Source: Ruminococcaceae bacterium UBA5396 (lineage in GTDB: Bacteria > Bacillota > Clostridia > Oscillospirales > Acutalibacteraceae). Taken from it: a DNA stretch of 21,269 bases. The DNA lies in NCBI GenBank assembly GCA_002410715.1, contig DHOG01000145.1, positions 3,608 to 24,876 of the forward strand. Reading direction: 5' to 3'. How positions within the stretch are numbered: position 1 is the stretch's first letter; each line of letters begins with the position of its first letter. The notes below the pieces were generated by a model, which did no database searches, was not told where the DNA came from, and worked only from the letters and a program-made list of their open reading frames with translations. Position numbers and translations under genes: made by a program. This document shows positions 14,039-21,241 of the stretch, in pieces.

Positions 14039-15942
14039 GCAATGGTGCAAAGCCGTCTGAAAACCACCGTACGCAACGGGGCCACATGGGCGGAGGACCG
14101 ATGGGCGGCATGGGCATGATGGGCCAAAAACCCAAGGACTTTAAAGGCGCATTGAAAACCCTGGCACACCATCTCGGACGTTATAAGATTCGCTTGTCTA
14201 TTGTGGTTATTTTGGCGATTGCCTCCACTGTTTTTTCGATTGTAGGACCCAAAATTCTGGGTGGGGCAACCAATATATTGGCAGACGGGATTATGAGCAA
14301 AATTACAGGAACCGGAGCAGGAATTGACTTTGCCGCAATCGGCAGAATTATATTGCAGTTAATTGCATTATATCTTATCAGCTCTTTGTTTATGTATATT
14401 CAGGGTTGGGTTATGACCGGTGTCTCTATGAAGGTGACCTATAACCTGAGAAACAATGTCGCCAAAAAAATCAACAATCTGCCCCTCAGCTATTTTGATA
14501 AAACAAGCCACGGCGAAGTGCTTTCCCGTGTTACCAACGACATTGATATTCTTTCCCATTCCCTCAACCAGAGTGTCTCGCAGATCATAACATCTACCAC
14601 CATGTTTTTGGGCATTCTGGTCATGATGTTTTCCATCAGCTGGTTGATGACCTTGGTTGCACTGATTATTGTTCCATTGTCTATGGTGATTATCATGACG
14701 CTGGTCAAACGCTCCCAGAAGCATTTTGCAACCCAGCAGGAATTTTTGGGGCATATTAACGGGCATATAGAAGAAATGTACGGCGGGCATACCGTGATGA
14801 AAGCCTTTAACGGTGAACAGGCTTCGGTTGAGGCGTTTGATAAGTACAATGAACGGCTGTATGATTCGGCATGGAAATCTCAGTTCTTTTCGGGACTGAT
14901 GATGCCGGTTATGTCGTTTATCTCAAATCTCGGATATGTCGCGGTTTGCATTCTCGGCGGATGGCTTGCCGTTCAGGGAAAAATAAGAATCGGTGATATC
15001 CAGGCGTTCATGCAATATGTCCGCCAGTTTACCCAGCCCATCGGTCAGCTTGCCAACATATCCAATGTGCTGCAGGCGACCGCCGCAGCGTCGGAACGGG
15101 TTTTTGAGTTCCTCGCAGAGGAGGAGAAGACACCCGACACTCCGATTGTGAAAATGAATAATCATGATACTCTTCCCGATACCGATACCATGATCCATGT
15201 GAAGGGGAGCGTACAATTTGCGCATGTCCATTTCGGGTATAATCCCGACAAAGTGGTAATCCGCGATTTCTCTGCCAGTATCAAGCCGGGACAAAAGGTT
15301 GCGATTGTAGGCCCCACCGGAGCGGGCAAAACCACAATTGTAAAACTGCTGATGCGATTTTATGATGTGAATGAGGGCGCGATTTTAATAGATGGCTATA
15401 ATATCCGAAACTTCTCACGCGGGGAGCTTCGCTCACTGTTCGGCATGGTATTGCAGGATACATGGCTTTATAATGGTACGATAAAGGATAACATCCGTTA
15501 CGGCAAGCTGGATGCAGCCGATGAGGAAGTGATTGCTGCCGCGAAATCTGCCCAGGCCCATCATTTTATCCGCACCCTTCCGGACGGATATAGCATGGTA
15601 CTAAACGAAGAGGCCAGCAATGTTTCTCAGGGACAAAAGCAGCTTTTGACAATCGCACGTGCCATCCTCGCAAATCCTAAAATTCTGATTCTTGACGAAG
15701 CCACAAGCTCGGTTGATACCCGTACCGAGGTGCTGATTCAAAAGGCGATGGATAATCTGATGGTGGGAAGGACTTCCTTTATCATTGCCCATCGTTTGTC
15801 CACCATAAGAAATGCCGATCACATTCTTTGCATGGATCAGGGGGACATCGTTGAACAGGGTACCCATGATGAGCTGATGGCGAAAGACGGCTTTTACGCA
15901 AATCTCTATAACAGTCAGTTCGATACTGCCGAAACGGCGTAA
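14035..15942 (+). CDS. Multidrug-type ABC exporter half-transporter, catalytic partner
   Basis: 635 residues. The N-terminus is a Met/Gly-rich tail (GHMGGGPMGGMGMMG), common in second subunits of these pairs, followed by six membrane segments from about 53 to 345. The NBD is competent for hydrolysis: Walker A GPTGAGKT at 426-433, Walker B LILDE with Glu555, and His586 in IAHR. Its signature motif is VSQGQ at 530-534 rather than LSGGQ. In the heterodimer this altered signature faces the degenerate Walker B of the first subunit, so the two departures fall in the same composite site, as expected for an asymmetric exporter. It overlaps the upstream gene by four bases. No further gene or clear terminator follows; the transcript runs into dispersed repeats. 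Confidence 0.96.
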   Translation: MSNGAKPSENHRTQRGHMGGGPMGGMGMMGQKPKDFKGALKTLAHHLGRYKIRLSIVVILAIASTVFSIVGPKILGGATNILADGIMSKITGTGAGIDFAAIGRIILQLIALYLISSLFMYIQGWVMTGVSMKVTYNLRNNVAKKINNLPLSYFDKTSHGEVLSRVTNDIDILSHSLNQSVSQIITSTTMFLGILVMMFSISWLMTLVALIIVPLSMVIIMTLVKRSQKHFATQQEFLGHINGHIEEMYGGHTVMKAFNGEQASVEAFDKYNERLYDSAWKSQFFSGLMMPVMSFISNLGYVAVCILGGWLAVQGKIRIGDIQAFMQYVRQFTQPIGQLANISNVLQATAAASERVFEFLAEEEKTPDTPIVKMNNHDTLPDTDTMIHVKGSVQFAHVHFGYNPDKVVIRDFSASIKPGQKVAIVGPTGAGKTTIVKLLMRFYDVNEGAILIDGYNIRNFSRGELRSLFGMVLQDTWLYNGTIKDNIRYGKLDAADEEVIAAAKSAQAHHFIRTLPDGYSMVLNEEASNVSQGQKQLLTIARAILANPKILILDEATSSVDTRTEVLIQKAMDNLMVGRTSFIIAHRLSTIRNADHILCMDQGDIVEQGTHDELMAKDGFYANLYNSQFDTAETA

Positions 15943-15945
15943 ATG

Positions 15946-15975
15946 GAGCTGTCGCCGCAAGCGACTGAGGATGCC
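15946..15975. repeat. Dispersed repeat, 3' half
   Basis: GAGCTGTCGCC followed by GCAAGCGACTGAGGATGCC, with a GTCGC/GCGAC hairpin. It starts just after the exporter stop. The GAGCTGTCGCC core recurs at 16119-16129. It resembles the 'GAGCTGTCGC...GCGACTGAGG' intergenic repeats that I associate with Oscillospirales genomes (from memory). Confidence 0.5.
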
Positions 15976-15996
15976 TTGCCCTACGATTATTTATGA

Positions 15997-16072
15997 GCAG
16001 TAGGGGCGGATTCAATATCCGCCCGTTTAATATGCATCTCATGCGGACAGATATGGAATCTGTCCCTACAGC
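15997..16072. repeat. 76-bp MITE-like element with palindromic terminal inverted repeats
   Basis: The left end GCAGTAGGGGCGGATTC and the right end read on the minus strand, GCTGTAGGGACAGATTC, agree at 14 of 17 positions. Each arm also folds alone: GGGCGGAT/ATCCGCCC on the left, GGACAGAT/ATCTGTCC on the right. The arms differ by paired changes that keep both hairpins. There is no ORF inside. This stretch and its flanks fill the gene-free interval 15943-16276. Confidence 0.52.
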
Positions 16073-16103
16073 ACGAACATGACGATCATGCGTACACCCT
16101 AGG

Positions 16104-16131
16104 TTCCCTCTTTTAAGAGAGCTGTCGCCCG
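16104..16131. repeat. Dispersed repeat, 5' half
   Basis: CCCTCTTTTAAGAGAGCTGTCGCCC, with a CTCTT/AAGAG palindrome. It shares GAGCTGTCGCC with the copy at 15946. The two partial copies flank the MITE-like element and together would make one full repeat. Confidence 0.45.
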
Positions 16132-16167
16132 TGGGTCTTAAGGTTGAAAATATTTTACTTAACCATA

Positions 16168-16204
16168 CAAACAAAAGCAGCTGCGGGGAGATTTTCCGCA
16201 GCTG
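16168..16204 (-). terminator. Terminator after the thioesterase gene
   Basis: CAGCTGCGG (16178-16186) pairs with CCGCAGCTG (16196-16204). On the minus strand CTTTTGTTTG follows the stem. On the plus strand only TTATT follows, so it could act weakly for the exporter transcript too. Confidence 0.6.
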
Positions 16205-16276
16205 TTATTAAACGTCATTTTAAAAGGTTTTTGATTGTAACCATTAATATAAAATGGTATTATTATAGGGAGTTTA

Positions 16277-16672
16277 TTACACAAGTCTGGCAGAGGCATT
16301 TTCCTGCAATCGGTCGCGCTTGACGGTGTATCGTTCATGGGTGCCTTCACCGATTAACCCGGCTTGATCCCACGCAGTAACTTTGAACAAAAAACGTCTG
16401 CCATCGGTTTCAATAATCTCAGCCTCGGCTCGAACCACCGCCCCCTCAGGGGTAGGATTGATATGGGTGACATTCACTGCCGTTCCGACGGTTGTGATTC
16501 CCTCGTCCAGAAAGGGCTGCACCAGCGACGATGCGGTATATTCCATCAAAGCAATCATTGCGGGGGTGGCATAAACGTCGACTGTGCCGCTTTTCAGCCA
16601 GCTGGCAAGCAGTTCCCGTGTGACGGTCTGTTCCCGAGTCGTTTTTTCGCCGATGAGTTTCTGATAATCCAT
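16277..16672 (-). CDS. Hotdog-fold thioesterase, FlK-like
   Basis: 131 residues, the usual length for a single hotdog domain, cytosolic, likely hydrolysing a small acyl-CoA. It aligns with fluoroacetyl-CoA thioesterase FlK at a constant offset of six: Thr36, Glu44 and His70 match FlK Thr42, Glu50 and His76, and Gly63 and Arg114 match Gly69 and Arg120 (FlK residues from memory). The lid Phe36 of FlK corresponds to Thr30 here, so fluoroacetate specificity is unlikely. Conserved blocks are YATPAMIALMEYTA, TTVGTAVNVTHINPTP and GLIGEGTHERYTV. The start is ATG 16672 with AAAGGATGG before it; the open frame further upstream is the antisense of the divergent neighbour. Divergent from the DUF1624 gene with 45 bases between starts. 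Confidence 0.87.
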   Translation of the reverse strand: MDYQKLIGEKTTREQTVTRELLASWLKSGTVDVYATPAMIALMEYTASSLVQPFLDEGITTVGTAVNVTHINPTPEGAVVRAEAEIIETDGRRFLFKVTAWDQAGLIGEGTHERYTVKRDRLQENASARLV

Positions 16673-16717
16673 TTTGCAACCATCCTTTAATAAAATAGAA
16701 TTGAAAACAGGAGTCAT

Positions 16718-17512
16718 ATGAGAATGAACGGGGAAAAGCTCTGCAATCATCAATCCATCAAAGAACGCATTCATTTTATGGATGAACTGCGCGGTTTTGC
16801 GATCGTGCTGATGGTGGCATATCACGGGTTTTACACCATGGGTTATATGTTTGATGTGTATGTCGGCCGCGTGCTGTTTTTGTTCTTTATGCCTGTAGAG
16901 CCTTTCTTTGCCGGAATGTTTATATTTATTTGCGGAATTTCCTGCCGCCTGTCCCACAGCAATCTAAAACGCGGCTTTTTACTTTTGCTTGTCTCGCTGG
17001 TAATCACCCTTGTGATGTGGGTTTTTATACCCCAAGAATTGATTCTGTTTGGGATTCTTCATTTCTTGAGCATTGCAATTCTGATGTTCGTCCTCCTTAG
17101 ACCGTTGCTTGATGGCATCCATCCCCTCGCAGGACTTCTAATCTGCGGTTTTTTGCTGCTGATTACCTGGTGGATGCCGAGCTATAAAGGGGGGGTATTG
17201 GGCATTAAAGGACTGGTTTCATGGCAGCTGCCCCAAAGCTTGAATCAACCGTGGCTTTTCCCGCTGGGTTTCGGCGAATTGGAGAGCTCGGACTATTTTC
17301 CCATATTTCCGTGGATTTTCTGCTTCCTGGGCGGCAGCTTTTTCGGTGTCTGGGCGGCAGAAAAACGGCTTCCGCTGTGGCTGTATCGCAGGAGAGTTCC
17401 GGTATTATCAAAGCTGGGGAAACATACACTTTTGATTTATATTCTGCATCAGCCCGTGATTTATGCCCTTTGTTATTTGATTTTTTTATTGGTGGGCCAG
17501 GTTTCTACCTAA
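16718..17512 (+). CDS. DUF1624 / heparan-alpha-glucosaminide N-acetyltransferase-like membrane protein
   Basis: 264 residues, about seven hydrophobic segments. The N-terminal RIHFMDELRGFAIVLMVAYHGFY (Asp22, Arg25, His36) is the signature of the HGSNAT-like catalytic domain (DUF1624) and of the wider membrane acyltransferase group. The C-terminal LLIYILHQPVIYAL segment, with His-Gln-Pro, is also typical. Family members move acyl groups from cytosolic acyl-CoA to a sugar or other acceptor across the membrane; donor and acceptor here are unknown. Two starts are possible: ATG 16718 (AGGAG only four bases away) or ATG 16724 (ten bases away). The first is used here. The divergent thioesterase also handles acyl groups by family, but a shared pathway is only a guess. 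Confidence 0.85.
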   Translation: MRMNGEKLCNHQSIKERIHFMDELRGFAIVLMVAYHGFYTMGYMFDVYVGRVLFLFFMPVEPFFAGMFIFICGISCRLSHSNLKRGFLLLLVSLVITLVMWVFIPQELILFGILHFLSIAILMFVLLRPLLDGIHPLAGLLICGFLLLITWWMPSYKGGVLGIKGLVSWQLPQSLNQPWLFPLGFGELESSDYFPIFPWIFCFLGGSFFGVWAAEKRLPLWLYRRRVPVLSKLGKHTLLIYILHQPVIYALCYLIFLLVGQVST

Positions 17513-17522
17513 TTCAGACAGT

Positions 17523-17548
17523 AAAAAAGGGCAAGTGTACCTTGCCCC
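17523..17548 (-). terminator. Terminator after the DUF1836 gene
   Basis: Minus strand: GGGCAAG (17547-17541), loop of five, CTTGCCC (17535-17529), then TTTTTT (17528-17523). Compact and strong. It lies 14 bases after the DUF1836 stop. Confidence 0.85.
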
Positions 17549-17561
17549 AGAGTAAATCGTA

Positions 17562-18128
17562 TTAATCTTTTTTGGCTTTCTCTTTATCCTTTTCCTTTTC
17601 GGATTTAGGTTCAATAAACATATTTAAAATTCTTGCTGCGGCAATGCGGCGGGCGTTGGCTTCAAGTGAAAGCTGAAGCGCCAGCCTGTATAGCGATTCC
17701 TTGTCCTGCTGGGGTGCATCTGCAATCCGTGCAGTTGCCTCCTTCATAGCATCGCTGTGTGCCGTGGCAAATTCATGATACCTGCCGTTAATCCCGTCTT
17801 CCCCTGCCAACCCATGGAGCAGTCCCGATATTTCGGGCAGTGAAAGCACCGATTTTAGGGAGCATATCATCATCAGCATGCCGAGATGGGTACGGGAATA
17901 CTTTTTGCGCTGTGGCCTTGGCAAAACGCCGTCCTTGACATAATTGTTGATCATGCTGGGGGTTAAAAGCCGTTCTCCGTCGGGTGAAAAGGGTTCGAGC
18001 TGCTTGTTCATAAAGGTTAATACTTGATCCATATAAAGTTCCAGCTCGGGGAGACGTTCCCACGAAGCAGGCGAATATTCTTCAACCGAAGCGATCCATT
18101 CCTTTAGTTCGGCAGACGCGTCCTTCAT
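17562..18128 (-). CDS. DUF1836 family putative DNA-binding protein
   Basis: 188 residues, soluble. The DUF1836 core lies at about 26-105: LPELELYMDQVLTFMNKQL, then LLTPSMINNYVKDGVLPRPQRKKYSRTHLGMLMMI and SVLSLPEIS. The T-P-S-M-I-N-N-Y-V-K-D-G-V-L-P segment at 56-70 resembles the MerR-type helix-turn-helix, with the wing entering at PQRKKYSR. The C-terminal half is helical, ending in a Lys/Glu-rich tail (EKEKDKEKAKKD). The role of the family is unknown; a transcription regulator is the natural guess. The start is ATG 18128 with AAAGGATGG before it. Its leader holds a 14-base perfect palindrome directly before the ribosome binding site, a candidate autoregulatory site. Monocistronic between its own promoter and terminator. 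Confidence 0.86.
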   Translation of the reverse strand: MKDASAELKEWIASVEEYSPASWERLPELELYMDQVLTFMNKQLEPFSPDGERLLTPSMINNYVKDGVLPRPQRKKYSRTHLGMLMMICSLKSVLSLPEISGLLHGLAGEDGINGRYHEFATAHSDAMKEATARIADAPQQDKESLYRLALQLSLEANARRIAAARILNMFIEPKSEKEKDKEKAKKD

Positions 18129-18144
18129 TCAATGACCATCCTTT

Positions 18145-18158
18145 CGCTTTATAAAGCG
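18145..18158. promoter_or_regulatory. Perfect palindrome in the DUF1836 leader
   Basis: CGCTTTATAAAGCG reads the same on both strands. It ends two to three bases before the AAAGG ribosome binding site and lies downstream of the predicted promoter. It could be a repressor site for the DUF1836 protein itself or an RNA hairpin; neither is shown. Confidence 0.38.
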
Positions 18159-18202
18159 TTTGAAAACTTAAGTTGCACATTCTTTATACGGTTATTGATG
18201 GC

Positions 18203-18231
18203 AGTATATCACATATCCATAGCACATTCAA
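18203..18231 (-). promoter_or_regulatory. Promoter of the DUF1836 gene
   Basis: Minus strand: TTGAAT (18231-18226), 17 bases, TATACT (18208-18203), preceded by TGA, which gives an extended -10. About 75 bases upstream of the start codon. Confidence 0.66.
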
Positions 18232-18298
18232 GCCTTCTGCACCGGCATAACCGAATAAGTCAAATTATGTGAGGTTATATTTAAAACGATGTTTGCCC

Positions 18299-18336
18299 GC
18301 AAAAACGGGAGGAAACCATACGGCTTCCTCCCGTTA
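18299..18336 (-). terminator. Terminator after pnp
   Basis: Minus strand: AACGGGAGGAA (18335-18325) pairs with TTCCTCCCGTT (18314-18304), followed by TTTGCGGGC. The 11-bp stem begins 21 bases after the pnp stop. Confidence 0.85.
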
Positions 18337-18356
18337 ACACTCCCTTATAACCTGAC

Positions 18357-20549
18357 TTATCTGCGCCCGTGGTCACGGCGGAAATTTCCGTCTCTGCCGT
18401 TGTCACGGCGAGGCGGACGGGGGGCGTCGGATACGGTGTTTTCGGGGACAAGCCCCTCAACCTCAATCAATGCGTCGCGGCGGGAAAGGTTGAGTCGACC
18501 CTGCTCATCGATTTCGGTAACCTTGACCAGCAATTCATCGCCGACCGCAACCACGTCCTCGACCTTTTCAACACGCTTGACATCCAGCTTGCTGATGTGA
18601 ACCAGACCTTCTTTGCCCGGAGCAATTTCAACAAATGCACCGAATGTCATCAAGCGGGTAACGCGTCCTTTATAAATTGCCCCTACCTCAGGATCCTTTG
18701 CAATTGTTTCGACAATCGAGAGGGCTCTCTTGGCATCCTCGGTGTTGAGCGCCGAAATGAATACGCTGCCGTCCTCTTCGATATCAATCTTACAGTTGCA
18801 TTCAGCCTGAATCTTCTGGATTACGGAACCGCCCTTGCCGATAACGTCACGGATCTTATCCACATCGATTTTTGTACTTAGCATTTTGGGGGCATAGGGA
18901 GACAGCTCTTCACGGGGTGTGGAGATGGCCTTGAGCATGATTTCATCCAATATATATATACGAGCCTTGTAGCATTTATCAAGGGCTTGCCGAATGATTT
19001 CAGGTGTCAGGCCATGAATCTTAAGATCCATCTGGATGGCGGTGATGCCTTTATGTGTACCGCCCACCTTGAAGTCCATATCGCCGTAAAAATCTTCGAC
19101 TCCCTGAATATCTACCATGGTCATAAAGCGGTCACCTTCGGTGACAAGACCGCAGGAAATACCCGCAACCGGAGCTTTGATTGGTACGCCGGCATCCATT
19201 AACGCAAGCGTCGAGCCGCAGATTGCCCCCTGTGAAGTAGAACCGTTGGAGGACACAACCTCGGAAACAAGACGGATGGTGTAGGGAAACTCCTCCACGG
19301 AAGGAATCACAGGCAGCAGCGCACGTTCGGCAAGGGCGCCGTGACCGATTTCACGCCTGCCGGGACCGCGGGAAGGTCTGGTTTCACCCACCGAATAGGA
19401 CGGGAAATTATAGTGATGCAGGTAGCGCTTGCTTTCTTCCTCGTCAATCCCGTCCAAAAGCTGGGCGTCGCCGCTTGAACCCAGTGTCGCAATGGTGAGA
19501 ACCTGGGTCTGCCCACGGGTGAAAAGACCGGAACCGTGGGTTCTCGGAAGGATACCGACTTCAGCGGCAAGGGGACGGACATCATCAATGCCGCGTCCGT
19601 CGACACGCTTGCCCTCATCCAACAGCCAGCGGCGGACAACATATTTCTGAAGCTTGTACAAACACTCGTCGATTTTAGCCGTCATTTCGGGATATTCGGA
19701 ATCGAATGCTTCGTGAACCTCGGTATAAACAGGGCTCATACGTTCGTCACGAATCCGCTTGTCGTCGGTATCCAGTGCATAGCGAATTTTTTCGATTGCA
19801 AATTCCTTGATTGCCTCATACATGGCGGCATCGGGTTCATTTGATTCAAAAGCAGTCTTCGGCTTGCCGATTTGGGAAACAATATCGTTGATAAATCGGA
19901 CAATCTCCTGATTGGCGGCATGACCCGCCATGATTCCGCCATACATGGTCTCGTTGTCGATTTCGTTTGCGCCCGCCTCGATCATGGCAACCAAATCAGC
20001 GGTGGAAGCAACAGTGACATGCATCTGGGATTTGGCTTCCTGCTCTGCGGTGGGGTTAATGACATACTCGCCATCAATCAACCCAACAACCACGCCTGAA
20101 ATGGGGCCGTCCCACGGAATATCCGAAATCGAGATGGCGATGGATGCCCCAATCATTGCCGTGGTCTCGGGGGGGCAATCGGGGTCAACGCTCATAACGG
20201 TGCAGACAATGGATACATCGTTGCGCATATCCTTAGAGAAAAGAGGGCGAACAGGGCGGTCGATGACACGCGAGGTGAGGATGGCCTTTTCACTCGGACG
20301 GCCTTCACGGCGCTGGAATGAGCCGGGAATTTTACCCACTGCATACAGCTTTTCTTCATAATCCACCGATAGTGGGAAAAAGTCGATGCCCTCACGGGGC
20401 TTCTCGGATGCGGTAACTGCACACAGCACCGCCGTCTCGCCATAGCGGATTAGACAGGAGCCGTTTGCAAGCTGTGCCACCTTTCCGGTCTCCACAACGA
20501 GTGGGCGGCCGGCAAGGGTGGTTTCAAACACTTTAAAATCTTCGAACAT
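18357..20549 (-). CDS. pnp: Polyribonucleotide nucleotidyltransferase (PNPase)
   Basis: Phosphorolytic 3'-5' exoribonuclease and RNA-turnover enzyme of the cytosol, acting as a trimer. 730 residues, with the standard order: RNase PH domain 1 (~10-145), helical linker domain, RNase PH domain 2 (~315-550), KH domain with the GKGG loop near 568, and an S1 domain from about 622 to 692 (KGRVTRLMTFGAFVEI). Active-site residues are visible as Asp490/Asp492 in GDMDFKVGGTHKG. The tail is basic and Arg/Gly-rich (PPRRDNGRDGNFRRDHGRR), probably disordered RNA-binding sequence. The start is ATG 20549, with GGAGG upstream. It follows rpsO after 229 bases, the conserved bacterial rpsO-pnp order. Confidence 0.98.
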   Translation of the reverse strand: MFEDFKVFETTLAGRPLVVETGKVAQLANGSCLIRYGETAVLCAVTASEKPREGIDFFPLSVDYEEKLYAVGKIPGSFQRREGRPSEKAILTSRVIDRPVRPLFSKDMRNDVSIVCTVMSVDPDCPPETTAMIGASIAISISDIPWDGPISGVVVGLIDGEYVINPTAEQEAKSQMHVTVASTADLVAMIEAGANEIDNETMYGGIMAGHAANQEIVRFINDIVSQIGKPKTAFESNEPDAAMYEAIKEFAIEKIRYALDTDDKRIRDERMSPVYTEVHEAFDSEYPEMTAKIDECLYKLQKYVVRRWLLDEGKRVDGRGIDDVRPLAAEVGILPRTHGSGLFTRGQTQVLTIATLGSSGDAQLLDGIDEEESKRYLHHYNFPSYSVGETRPSRGPGRREIGHGALAERALLPVIPSVEEFPYTIRLVSEVVSSNGSTSQGAICGSTLALMDAGVPIKAPVAGISCGLVTEGDRFMTMVDIQGVEDFYGDMDFKVGGTHKGITAIQMDLKIHGLTPEIIRQALDKCYKARIYILDEIMLKAISTPREELSPYAPKMLSTKIDVDKIRDVIGKGGSVIQKIQAECNCKIDIEEDGSVFISALNTEDAKRALSIVETIAKDPEVGAIYKGRVTRLMTFGAFVEIAPGKEGLVHISKLDVKRVEKVEDVVAVGDELLVKVTEIDEQGRLNLSRRDALIEVEGLVPENTVSDAPRPPRRDNGRDGNFRRDHGRR

Positions 20550-20629
20550 TATAGTTCCTCCGTTTCAAAAATATATCTCCAAACGGAGCGAAATGGAGTT
20601 TAACAATAAAACCGCGGTTCACCGTAGGT

Positions 20630-20667
20630 GCATTGCCCAAAGGGCATTGCATTGCCCAAAGGGCAAT
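20630..20667. repeat. Two tandem 19-base hairpin repeats between rpsO and pnp
   Basis: GCATTGCCCAAAGGGCATT (20630-20648) is followed without gap by GCATTGCCCAAAGGGCAAT (20649-20667). Each holds TGCCC-AAA-GGGCA, so the transcript can form two small hairpins. The rest of the 20550-20778 gap holds the hairpin at 20738, the pnp ribosome binding site and nothing else recognisable. Confidence 0.55.
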
Positions 20668-20737
20668 GTGCTGAGCCGTCGTTTCACTGCTAAACCCGCA
20701 CTGCTCCGATTATGGACCAATCTGCAAGAAAGCATGA

Positions 20738-20769
20738 GAGGCAGGAGGGTACGAACACCCGCCTGCCTC
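20738..20769 (-). other. Hairpin after rpsO, possible attenuator or processing site
   Basis: GAGGCAGG (20738-20745) pairs with CCTGCCTC (20762-20769), with an inner GGGT/ACCC stem and a 6-base loop. It starts just after the rpsO stop. No T-run follows, so partial termination or RNase processing between rpsO and pnp fits better than full termination. Confidence 0.45.
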
Positions 20770-20778
20770 CGTGTTGCA

Positions 20779-21042
20779 TTATTTACGGATGCCTAATTTT
20801 TCGATAATCGCACGGTAGCGCAGAACGTCCTTCTTCATCAGATAGTTGAGAAGGTTGCGGCGATGACCGACCATTTTAAGCAACCCGCGGCGTGAGTGAT
20901 GATCCTTCTTGTGGACCTTCAGGTGCCCGGTGAGATCGTTGATTCTCTTTGAGAGAACTGCAATCTGAACCTCGGGCGAACCTGTATCACCCTCATGTGT
21001 CGCGTATTCCTGCATAATAGCAGTCTTTTCTTCCGGTAGCAT
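20779..21042 (-). CDS. rpsO: 30S ribosomal protein S15
   Basis: Primary 16S rRNA-binding protein of the small subunit platform, binding the helix 20/21/22 junction. 87 residues after the start, the normal length. The family signature is complete: [38 protein letters not shown], and [16 protein letters not shown]. The start is ATG 21042 with AAAGAGGTGA upstream. It is cotranscribed with pnp downstream, the usual arrangement. The long structured leader upstream suggests autoregulation by S15, as known in several bacteria, though leader types differ between groups. Confidence 0.98.
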   Translation of the reverse strand: MLPEEKTAIMQEYATHEGDTGSPEVQIAVLSKRINDLTGHLKVHKKDHHSRRGLLKMVGHRRNLLNYLMKKDVLRYRAIIEKLGIRK

Positions 21043-21052
21043 AATTATTCAC

Positions 21053-21206
21053 CTCTTTAATAATTTTGTCCGAAAACCCAGCACGGGGAAACGATGATTC
21101 CCGGGGATACCCCCATTTGGGCATACTCCGCCGGCCGGGAATTGGTCACAGCGAACTGAATCGCCAATGCTTTACAGCCATGCTGTAAGCAATGCTCTTG
21201 TCAAGC
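21053..21206 (-). promoter_or_regulatory. Structured rpsO leader, possible S15 autoregulatory RNA
   Basis: From the predicted start near 21206 to the gene there are about 160 nt. They contain a TTACAGC/GCTGTAA hairpin (21172-21188) and a larger stem-loop closed by TTCCCGG (21098-21104) and CCGGGAA (21135-21141). The leader length and stems suit S15 feedback control, but I could not match it to a named S15 leader type. Confidence 0.38.
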
Positions 21207-21212
21207 CAGAAT

Positions 21213-21241
21213 ATTCTAGCACAGTTCGACCACGTTGTAAA
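21213..21241 (-). promoter_or_regulatory. Promoter of rpsO-pnp
   Basis: Minus strand: TTTACA (21241-21236), 17-base spacer, TAGAAT (21218-21213), preceded by TGC, which gives an extended -10. 5/6 matches in both hexamers. Confidence 0.72.

Noticed and set aside
16673..16957. Upstream extension of the thioesterase frame to a 226-residue protein
   Set aside because: The added part is antisense to the start of the DUF1624 gene and is His/Gln/Lys-rich. The ATG at 16672 has a good ribosome binding site and gives the normal domain length.
18369..18881. Plus-strand open frame of 170 codons within pnp
   Set aside because: It is antisense to the KH and S1 domains of PNPase. The open frame results from the codon bias of the real gene.
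20630..20667. CRISPR-like repeat between rpsO and pnp
   Set aside because: There are only two directly abutting copies with no spacer, and no cas genes in the window.
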